Below are positions 45,701 through 51,753 of a DNA stretch of 64,000 nt, one piece after another (the stretch's first letter is position 1; each line of letters begins with the position of its first letter). The position numbers and the translations under genes are program-made. This DNA is from an uncultured Acidobacteriia bacterium (GTDB taxonomy: Bacteria; Acidobacteriota; Terriglobia; Bryobacterales; Bryobacteraceae): contig CAIQWJ010000005.1 in the NCBI GenBank assembly GCA_903875575.1, positions 1 to 64,000 of the forward strand, given 5' to 3'. The notes under the pieces were generated by a model, which was not told the origin of the DNA, made no database searches, and worked only from the letters and a program-made list of their open reading frames with translations.

Positions 45701-47005
45701 CTGTTCGGCCTCCTCCCTCCGCCCGGAGCGTTCCAGAAACTCGCTCTCTTCCGGCGAGAGAGTCATCGCGGCGGCTTCAGCCTTCGCGGTCTCCAGGTCT
45801 GCACCCACCAGCAGCAGCGCCCGCGGCTTACCCTGCGAAACCCACAGCCGGGCACTCTTCTGCAGTTTATTGAGATGAGCGTCCAGCCATTCTTCATTGC
45901 TGCCCATGACAGGCTTCACCAGGCGGTCGTGCGACAGTTCATACCAGATAGACCCGCCTCTGGGCTCTCCGCGAATCAGGTAAGTGTCTCCCAACTCGCC
46001 GATGGTGCCGTTATCCAGACCGCCGCTGGAACCGGGTTCCCTGCGAACCTGGTTGCGCACTCCATCCGCCGTGATCAGCTTGTGCTGAAACCACTCGCGG
46101 ATGCCGCGCTCCTTTGACTCATCCTTGCCTGCGACCTCCTGCACCGAATTGTCGTAGTAGTTCTTCAGCGCCAGACTCACATCGCCGATGTCATCGGCGG
46201 TGATGAGCATATCGTCCGGCCGATCGCGCTCCATTCGTTCCCAAAGGTCGTAACAAACCACCTGGAGTTGCAGCGGTTCGACGTAATCGCCATCGAGTTC
46301 TTCCGGCGTGCCATCGGGTTTCTGGCCTTTGACCCTGGCCAGATTGAGCACCAGTTGATCTACCACTCCGGCCCCGTACTGACGCGGGCAATCCGCGACG
46401 GGACTCGATATGGCTTCGGCCGCTCCTTCCGTGGTCAGTCGATCCAGACGGTAACGATTCAGCAGGTGAGTGGGGACCAGGTGGGCGTAGGGATCGAGCG
46501 GCGCCAGAAAGTCTTCGCGCAGAACCAGCAGCGCCCAGATGCCGGGAACGCTCAGCATCTCGCCCAGTTGAGTAAAGAACTCCAGTTTTTTCGCGCCGTC
46601 CTGCGGGTCCACACGCAGGATCTCTTCGAACTGGTCGATGATGATGAGTGGATTGCGATTGCGCCCGCGCTTCGCGGCCCACGCCGACAGGGTAATGTCG
46701 GGAAAATCGTCTTTCTTCTCCACCCCGGCAATCACACTCCACACGAAACGGTTTGCCACGCTCACGCCGGGCGGAGGCTCGGTGTTGACGCGAGTGGGCC
46801 CCCAGATATCGAAGCGTTTCCTGAGTTGCGGAATGAGGCCCGCGTTCACCAGCGAACTTTTGCCGGCCCCGGAAGGCGAATGCAGCAGCACGATGCGTTC
46901 GGAAGTGATCAGCCCACGCAGTTCCGTGACTTCGCGGTCGCGTCCGAACAGAGTATTTTCGAGCGCAAAGGGCTGAGGGCCGACATAAGGATTGGGAAGG
47001 GCCAT
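42716..47005 (-). CDS. Transmembrane STAND NTPase (nSTAND1) with propeller and lectin-like domains
   Basis: 1429 residues. The N-terminal P-loop NTPase begins NPYVGPQPFALENTLFGRD, has Walker A SPSGAGKSS (43-51) and Walker B LIIIDQFEEI (120-129), the nSTAND1 form. A charged coiled coil (about 425-462) leads to one membrane helix (465-484). Beyond it, about residues 580-900 look like a beta-propeller of WD40-like blades (VTSLAFWPGSSMIVAGYANG). Two concanavalin/L-type lectin-like domains follow, about 970-1210 (FGDGFSFMFYKDP) and 1230-1429 (GQGVVFLFARDRL). STAND proteins are sensor switches that oligomerise on ligand. Which side of the membrane the propeller and lectins face is inferred to be outside. 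The gene starts three bases after the CHAT gene's stop. Confidence 0.85.
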   Translation of the reverse strand: MALPNPYVGPQPFALENTLFGRDREVTELRGLITSERIVLLHSPSGAGKSSLVNAGLIPQLRKRFDIWGPTRVNTEPPPGVSVANRFVWSVIAGVEKKDDFPDITLSAWAAKRGRNRNPLIIIDQFEEILRVDPQDGAKKLEFFTQLGEMLSVPGIWALLVLREDFLAPLDPYAHLVPTHLLNRYRLDRLTTEGAAEAISSPVADCPRQYGAGVVDQLVLNLARVKGQKPDGTPEELDGDYVEPLQLQVVCYDLWERMERDRPDDMLITADDIGDVSLALKNYYDNSVQEVAGKDESKERGIREWFQHKLITADGVRNQVRREPGSSGGLDNGTIGELGDTYLIRGEPRGGSIWYELSHDRLVKPVMGSNEEWLDAHLNKLQKSARLWVSQGKPRALLLVGADLETAKAEAAAMTLSPEESEFLERSGRREEAEQRDRDQAQREREQAVREKAQADRLRRNNIFLKALVGLSVIALCVAGWEWNAARSSSVIAGMAKSVAVSAAASALGEAAKEFAAQTDAKVRQLQAVAAEKTATDALAATDNAVTGLFIEKATSADLRSQNDSPEDSQRAWMYALDALDRAHGPVPDVSSVAGYLLWPDFYPGYRSTGNDTASTEAMDHAALVPSTGHLYLSKDIAGSTEPEGKRPSVLKCFRDCKIPASLSGQPGTVLNQVRIESIAVDSTEQKFAIGFQRFPSPERTENGIIFADDATSKRTWTYSGNDRITALSWSGGLLAAGTSSGHLLLFRSPSATANPEPFAELPCQLAVGCPIVRTLAWSKDPSPVLAAGFEDASIRFYRIAAGKPVLLRDGTFNTPAAGPVTSLAFWPGSSMIVAGYANGHVRVLDGKSGIVRADSLQHKLAVVAVGFSEKADTLTNVSMDGDIHRTPLFPEIFKPGPKSKEEKWDLKVLLSGESSHALRHKLLVRSGAELGYGDFGDEPVDETRLAMNDKAKQAAAKFFGTGSTRQTHFTKQEADDSELLSRGAIAAATYPSVVGDTIRLMPDQLGGARTAILHRQSLRGAFKVEFDYNLRSLGNSPSYFGDGFSFMFYKDPVPYEENSLKTPDFSFAPGSGYAVVFNSYVYRNPGIGLRFYGPGTSDDGHHEGTAVFPNVKPGDNPRHVCIEVSPFSTASMCPGASGPNFQGINVYIDGLLAISRAPTRPALDTTYGSFGFGGATGDAVEEQTISNVRITHAGTSAPDASLAFRSNNVITLARLGKEKLRTISLPAIPAFQNDRIILATDQRFGQNTAVLLDNDTRLPRDYAVDFEYSVRNSVSASPSATGQGVVFLFARDRLAYRSIISAYADLPKRGEVGSGLALHINTFDARLIQMVRNETGKADQLVGTAEGSADTYTNGEWRHVRVEVSRTENAVRVLFEGREVLYKKVDMTGLSDALGFAGSTNVVPGRLTAEQAVRNVVISDLNKRKQHD

Positions 47006-47008
47006 CGC

Positions 47009-49111
47009 TTATTCGCTCCTGTCTTCGGCCGTCGGTGCCTTGTCGAGCTGTATGCGGAGTTGACGCAGGAAGTCAGCCGCAGTGCCCCAGTAGATGTCGA
47101 TTTTCGCCGTCGTGAAATACTTCTGCAGATACTTCTTCGCCAGCCGGGCATTGGCGAGCGTGGTCTCGGCCGGGTCCACCTGCACCGCCACGTGGTTGAA
47201 GCCCTGAAGCAATTCCGCTCCGCCCTTGGCGACGATCATGCGGAACAGCACGCGGAACTTCCAGTCGTCCAGAGGGAAGCCGACGAAAAGCAGAGAGCCC
47301 GCCACCAGCGCTTCGCTCACTACGCCAGGCATCAGCTTGTATTGGGTGGTGCGGATCAGGTAATCGAAGAAATCGTCTTCCGTGAGTACCCAGGTGTCTT
47401 CTTCCGGCTCCCGGCGCTTGCCGAAGACGTAATAGATGAAGGGCTTTTCCACCGTGGGATCGCCCTGAAACGCCTGCTTCTTCGTTTTCAGTGTCCGTTC
47501 GTCGCGCCATTGCGAGACCAGTGCAACGGGAGTCTTCTTTCCGCCTTCGCAGGCCGCTTCTTTCACGTACGCTTCGAGCAGCGTATCGTAGCCCGCGTTG
47601 ACAAAGACCGGGACATCGAAGCCCGCGACGATGCGCAGGGGATCGCGCTTCAGCGGGTCTGCGTCCAGCGTGGCAGCCTGAGCAGCCAGGGCCTGCTGCA
47701 AATCGAGCACGCCCATCGCGCTGACCGGCTTGCCGTTAACAGACTTACCGAGGATGCGCTCCCCTGCTTTGTAGATCTCGTTCTGAAAAGCGGTTCTCAC
47801 TGTAGCGCGGGCAAATTTGGGACTCTGCTGGATCGCAAGATACTGGGCAACCTTCGCGAGATCGAACTGATCGCGGGTATCGAGCGGAAAGTTCTGATCC
47901 CGCGCGATCTGCGCCGCGACCGCGCGGGAACTGCCGTTGATATGTTCGGCAACATCGGGGCCGAGAATTGGCACGCACTGGCCTTCTCTCACGAACTTGC
48001 ATATGGACGTCCACTGCTGGAACTCATCCACACCAGCGTCACCCTGGAAGCCGGGCACGTACCAGATGCGCCCGTTGCGCAGGCGCATGAAAAGCGAGGG
48101 CATCCAGCAATCCGGCCGATCGCGAACCGCGCCGCGCGCCACCGACATGGCGCGGTCAATCTGACCGTCGGTCAGAAGCTGGGTAAAGAACTCTTTCATG
48201 AAGACAGCCGAAGTCTTCATGCTGAAGTTGCCCTGCATGGCGATCACCGCGGGGATACCAGCATCAGCGAGGCGCGGACCCAGTCCGGCAAGGCCAACTC
48301 CGCCCTTCCCCGCGCTCTGGCACGAAGCGAGGACAATCAGGCTGGGGCGTGAATCGAGCGCCCAGATGCGTTTGACGAGTTCGCCGCCGGGCACGGGGCC
48401 GGAGTCGTCCAGGAAGATGTTGGCCTCATTCTTCAGCAACGCGCCGTGGCAGACCAGATAGAGAATGTCGTAGCCGTCGCCTTTAGCCAATTCGTCCGAA
48501 ATACTCTGGAGGGAGATCGCTCCGCCAGGGGCAAGCGTAGTGATGCGAACGCTGCTCCCGCTGGCACCGAGCGCCTGCTGGACGTTCGCGAGTTCATCCG
48601 CGACCGCGACAGGCTCCAGGTCGAATTCGTCCAGGTTCTGCGGATTCGCAATGACTACAAGCGCGGAAAGATCGGCCTTCGGCTTGAGCCGAACGGGGCG
48701 TGAGTCAAGGCTGCTGGCGAGGAAGCGCGAGACCAGGGTCGTCTCCCCCATGAACAGCGGAGCATCCGGCATGGCGGGGTCCGCCAGCGTCTCCCAGTGG
48801 ATGGCGTGGAGTTCCGGTGCGCTGGATTCGATGGAGAGGCGGACGCGCAGCGAAGAGTTCTGATTCTGCGCCAGACTCCGGAAACGCAGGAACTCGGACT
48901 TCAGATCGCCCTGGAAGAACGCCACTCCGAGCTGGTTGCCATAGGTTGCGGGATCGAAGACCTGAAGCGCAGCGGGATCCAGGGTAAAGACGGGATCGGC
49001 CGGCGAGCGCTGTTCGGCATCGTCGTCCGGCCCATTGAAGCGGAAACTGGCCGCGTACGTGAGCGAGTCACGCCGTCGTAACGCGAGTTCCAGATCCGAG
49101 TATCGAGCCAT
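47009..49111 (-). CDS. CHAT caspase-like protease fused to a degenerate SIR2-like domain
   Basis: 700 residues. Residues about 90-350 are a CHAT domain with the clan CD dyad His222 (LYLVCHGALL) and Cys264 (LIVLASCQSAGKG). Residues about 378-670 resemble the SIR2_2 fold, beginning VPILGPDVAEH. However, the NAD-contacting Asn of the TTNYD-type motif reads NAGYD (VFVNAGYDTLLE), and the His of the HLFG-type motif is Tyr (FIYYVFGK). This half is therefore probably not an NADase but a recognition or scaffold domain. The gene starts directly after the gasdermin stop codon with no gap, so tight coupling suggests that the gasdermin is its substrate. Confidence 0.85.
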   Translation of the reverse strand: MARYSDLELALRRRDSLTYAASFRFNGPDDDAEQRSPADPVFTLDPAALQVFDPATYGNQLGVAFFQGDLKSEFLRFRSLAQNQNSSLRVRLSIESSAPELHAIHWETLADPAMPDAPLFMGETTLVSRFLASSLDSRPVRLKPKADLSALVVIANPQNLDEFDLEPVAVADELANVQQALGASGSSVRITTLAPGGAISLQSISDELAKGDGYDILYLVCHGALLKNEANIFLDDSGPVPGGELVKRIWALDSRPSLIVLASCQSAGKGGVGLAGLGPRLADAGIPAVIAMQGNFSMKTSAVFMKEFFTQLLTDGQIDRAMSVARGAVRDRPDCWMPSLFMRLRNGRIWYVPGFQGDAGVDEFQQWTSICKFVREGQCVPILGPDVAEHINGSSRAVAAQIARDQNFPLDTRDQFDLAKVAQYLAIQQSPKFARATVRTAFQNEIYKAGERILGKSVNGKPVSAMGVLDLQQALAAQAATLDADPLKRDPLRIVAGFDVPVFVNAGYDTLLEAYVKEAACEGGKKTPVALVSQWRDERTLKTKKQAFQGDPTVEKPFIYYVFGKRREPEEDTWVLTEDDFFDYLIRTTQYKLMPGVVSEALVAGSLLFVGFPLDDWKFRVLFRMIVAKGGAELLQGFNHVAVQVDPAETTLANARLAKKYLQKYFTTAKIDIYWGTAADFLRQLRIQLDKAPTAEDRSE

Positions 49112-49906
49112 CTAGAAACGAATCTCAACCAGTTCCGCCGGGACCACGATGGGAGCGTCAGGCGTATCTTCATCAGCGAATGCAACGGCACCGGAGGGCG
49201 CAACGCCCTGGATGTTCCATTTGCCACCCACATACGTTATGGCGTAGACCTGAAAACCGAAGACGAGCGGCACGGCGTTTTCATACGTCACTTCGGTGTT
49301 TTCGGTGCCGGTTACTGTGACGCCCACCTTCGCCCCAAGCGCGGCCTGAATGGCTGGCACGTTCACATTGGCGGATTTGTTGTCATCGCGTTTCGCCGAA
49401 ACCTTGATGGACTTCGCCAGAAGAACCTGCGAAACTACCAGCACCTGCGTGCCCTTCGCGCCGCCGAAATAGCGCTGCACGAAAGGGTTGTGGGAGGCCA
49501 GTTCGCCCTTCGCGATGTAGTTGCCGATCACGAAAGGATCAATGCCCGAGACCGTCACGTCGCCCAGTTCAAACTGGATCGACTTCGCGTCGCTGTAAGC
49601 GCCGCTCACGCTCGGGGCCGAGCCACCAAACATGCCGCTGAGCGCGTTGGCCAGGATATCGAGACCGGCGGACAGCTTGAGTTCACTGGTGCGGAAGCCG
49701 GTGATCTTTGCGGCGGCCTGCTGGGGCGCGGGCACAGGAACCGGTAGTTCGGACTTCCAGATCTGATCGAGCGTGCCCAGCCAGTTCTTCGAATCGCCAT
49801 CGACGCCGATCACTCCCAGCGGGGCAATACCCTGGCGGGGAAGGCGCAAAACGCTATAGCCAAGATCATTCAGATACGTTAGTTTCGGATCGACGCAGAC
49901 AGCCAT
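49112..49906 (-). CDS. Bacterial gasdermin (bGSDM) pore-forming protein
   Basis: 264 residues from ATG 49906, which has GAGGT seven bases upstream; a GTG nine bases earlier is also open. The N-terminus MAVCVDPKLTYLNDLGYSVL followed by RLPRQGIAPL fits known bacterial gasdermins, including a Cys at position 4 where those proteins carry a palmitoyl group. The middle reads ITGFRTSELKLSAGLDIL, and the conserved late block is VTYENAVPLVFGFQVYAI. About 30 residues after the core (AFADEDTPDAPIVVPAELVE) fit the short autoinhibitory tail removed by a dedicated protease. Once cut, family members assemble into large inner-membrane pores that kill the infected cell. Neighbours encode two clan CD proteases. 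Confidence 0.88.
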   Translation of the reverse strand: MAVCVDPKLTYLNDLGYSVLRLPRQGIAPLGVIGVDGDSKNWLGTLDQIWKSELPVPVPAPQQAAAKITGFRTSELKLSAGLDILANALSGMFGGSAPSVSGAYSDAKSIQFELGDVTVSGIDPFVIGNYIAKGELASHNPFVQRYFGGAKGTQVLVVSQVLLAKSIKVSAKRDDNKSANVNVPAIQAALGAKVGVTVTGTENTEVTYENAVPLVFGFQVYAITYVGGKWNIQGVAPSGAVAFADEDTPDAPIVVPAELVEIRF

Positions 49907-49930
49907 CAGGGACACCTCTCTCTTTCGCGA

Positions 49931-51388
49931 TTAACTGAGTATAGCCATGTCTGAGGTGCGTAAGCGAACGGCAGGGTCGCCCAGGATGATGTAGTTGCGG
50001 GCGTCGTCGCGTGCCACCCACTGGTTGGCTAACTGCTTCATGTTTTCGGGCGACAGAACCCGCTCGCCGGACTGCACCTGCTGAAGCGTTTCGGCGATGC
50101 CTGTCGAAAGCGCGCCCCAGTTGGTGTTGAACTGGTCGGTGGCCTGGCCGATGCGATCACCGGCCATCAGTTTGTTCAGGATCATGCGGAAGTCGCCGTT
50201 CTGCGCGGTGCCGCTATCGGATTCGAAAGACCAGCCCCAGGCTCGATCAATGTGGCCGATGACGGCGAGCGCACCACCTTCCGGATGCGTCAGGAGCTTG
50301 CGCGGAAGTTTGGCGAGCGCGGGCGCGGGCGAGATCTGCGGAGCAGCTTTGGCCGTGCGGCTGAAGGTATCGTATTGAGGCCAGCCAACACCGTAGCAGG
50401 CGAACATGAAGTGGATCATGCCGTGAACGCGGGCCCCGGCATCGAGATCGACTCCGGCGAAGATCTGATCGGGCGTCGCGGGCGTGCCGCGCACCCATTC
50501 CTGACAGATCAGTGCACCCCGCATTTCGGGCAGGCGCGGATCGGCTGGATCGTTGATGGAACGGCCATGCGAGCCGGTGAAGATCAGGGCCGGACGGCCT
50601 TTCGCAATGTCGCCGCGCATGAGTTTGTCGATAGCGGCCTTATCGGCGAAGTCGCCGAGGAAGGACTGGACCTGGAAGTTCTGCTTGCGTCCCTGGCCGA
50701 TGGGCTTCGAAATATCGGTGCCTTTGATGAGAGGCAGGGCGACCTGATTGGTGAGCAGGTTGGTGGCTGCATCGCCCTCGTTGCAGGGCGCGAAGAAGGC
50801 GAGTTGCCGCGTGGTTTCAACCGCGGCGTCAGTCTCGTACTTCACCACGGAATCGGCGTATTGGCGGAACTCGTCGGGCGTGTCGAACCAGATGCGTCCC
50901 ACGGCCCAGAAGAGATCGAGCTGGTATTGAAACTCGAAGGAGATATCGACTGGCGAGGCCACGATCAGCACGTAATACGGGATGCCCTGAAGAGGCACCA
51001 CCGTGCGCATACTGGCCCCGTGGCGGGTGATCCAGTCGGAGGCGGATTCGGCAGGCTGGTAGTCGCCGTCGAAGACTTTGAACAGGCGGTCGTCGGCTAC
51101 CTGCGACTTGCGGAGGGCGAGCAGGGGCGCGAGCGCGTCTTTTATGGATTGATCGACGCCCGGTGCGAAGAGTACCGCCCAGCCGACCTCATTGAGGGCG
51201 TTCGGATCGAACTCGCTGTCATCGACTCCGAAGTGGGCCTCGCCCGCGGCGGCTTTGCGCGCCAGTGCGTCGGGATCCATGGGATGCACCGGCGAGGCGA
51301 GGATGGCGTCAGGCTGAACCCCATCGAGGACCGAGCCATCGTCGCGGACGCCGAAGGGCACCGGGCCGGAAAGGAGATTGTTGGTCAT
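49931..51388 (-). CDS. Clan CD (caspase/gingipain-like) cysteine peptidase
   Basis: 485 residues, not a CHAT protein. It shows the clan CD signature: a hydrophobic strand ending in His-Gly (PALIFTGSHGRS, His274) and a second ending in Ala-Cys (GMIHFMFACYGVG, Cys331), followed by a block PEGGALAVIGHIDRAWGW as in C25/gingipain-type enzymes. The N-terminal ~240 residues are an unassigned domain with FEFQYQLDLFWAVGRIWFDT. The start is well supported by GGGAGGT upstream. It ends 24 bases before the gasdermin ATG, so a role as gasdermin-activating or upstream processing protease is likely. No signal peptide is present, so it acts in the cytoplasm. Confidence 0.75.
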   Translation of the reverse strand: MTNNLLSGPVPFGVRDDGSVLDGVQPDAILASPVHPMDPDALARKAAAGEAHFGVDDSEFDPNALNEVGWAVLFAPGVDQSIKDALAPLLALRKSQVADDRLFKVFDGDYQPAESASDWITRHGASMRTVVPLQGIPYYVLIVASPVDISFEFQYQLDLFWAVGRIWFDTPDEFRQYADSVVKYETDAAVETTRQLAFFAPCNEGDAATNLLTNQVALPLIKGTDISKPIGQGRKQNFQVQSFLGDFADKAAIDKLMRGDIAKGRPALIFTGSHGRSINDPADPRLPEMRGALICQEWVRGTPATPDQIFAGVDLDAGARVHGMIHFMFACYGVGWPQYDTFSRTAKAAPQISPAPALAKLPRKLLTHPEGGALAVIGHIDRAWGWSFESDSGTAQNGDFRMILNKLMAGDRIGQATDQFNTNWGALSTGIAETLQQVQSGERVLSPENMKQLANQWVARDDARNYIILGDPAVRLRTSDMAILS

Positions 51389-51412
51389 AAGTGAGCACCT
51401 CCCGCGCGAGTT

Positions 51413-51433
51413 CGCTCCCTTGCGGTCGCGGCT
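51413..51433 (+). repeat. Dispersed 21-bp repeat, copy 1
   Basis: Core sequence beginning CGCTCCCTTGCGGTCG and ending CGGCT, identical to copies at 53980-54000 and 54062-54082. This one lies in the 89-bp gap between the repeat-protein gene and the peptidase gene. Confidence 0.8.
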
Positions 51434-51477
51434 CGGTATGAGCGGCTCCGTCTGAAGTTGCGCCGGAAAGTCGTTGG

Positions 51478-51720
51478 TCAGTTGCCGGCGGAATTGGCCT
51501 TTTCGCCGTCGGAGAAGCTCGGCTTGTCGTCACCGGAGGAGAAGCTGGGCTTGTCGTCACCCGCCGAGAAGCTCGGCTTATCATCGCCTGCCGAGAAGCT
51601 CTCCTTCTCCTCATCGGAGAAACTTGGCTTGTCATCTCCGGACGAAAAGCTGGGCTTTTCGTCGCCAGACGAGCAACTCAGACTGCCGAACTGTGAGTAA
51701 TATTCATTTTCGCTATTCAT
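51478..51720 (-). CDS. Ser/Asp/Lys-rich 9-residue-repeat protein
   Basis: 80 residues. After MNSENEYYSQFGSL come about seven copies of an 8-9 residue unit of the form SFSSGDDKP or SFSAGDDKP, with two diverged units (SFSDEEKE, SFSDGEKA). It should be intrinsically disordered and hydrophilic. A strong ribosome site AAGGAG lies ten bases before ATG 51720, which supports this strand. The gene sits between the kinase and the peptidase. The Ser-rich repeats beside a Ser/Thr kinase suggest a phosphorylation target or an adaptor or bait for the protease. All of that is inference. Confidence 0.7.
   Translation of the reverse strand: MNSENEYYSQFGSLSCSSGDEKPSFSSGDDKPSFSDEEKESFSAGDDKPSFSAGDDKPSFSSGDDKPSFSDGEKANSAGN
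51510..51680. repeat. 27-bp in-frame tandem repeats
   Basis: Imperfect 27-bp units, recognisable by GAGAAGCTCGGCTTGTC and variants, recur across this stretch. The unit length is a multiple of three, so the coding frame stays open, and the opposite strand stays open as well. The array encodes the Ser/Asp/Lys repeats. Confidence 0.8.
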
Positions 51721-51753
51721 ATAAAAGGGTCTCCTTACGCTACTTTTCGAACC

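Noticed and set aside
46268-48352. 694-codon plus-strand open frame
   Set aside because: Antisense shadow across the STAND and CHAT genes; the minus-strand products have clear catalytic motifs.
47009-49111. Active SIR2-type NADase effector
   Set aside because: The Asn and His expected in the NAD pocket are replaced (NAGYD, YYVFG), so I call the domain SIR2-like and degenerate.
51510-51680. CRISPR-like array
   Set aside because: The units are contiguous without unique spacers and encode a periodic peptide.
51458-51700. Plus-strand open frame across the 27-bp repeats (EKLGLSSP units)
   Set aside because: It stays open only because the repeat unit is a multiple of three. It lacks a ribosome site and opposes the operon, whereas the minus-strand frame has AAGGAG and fits the gene order.
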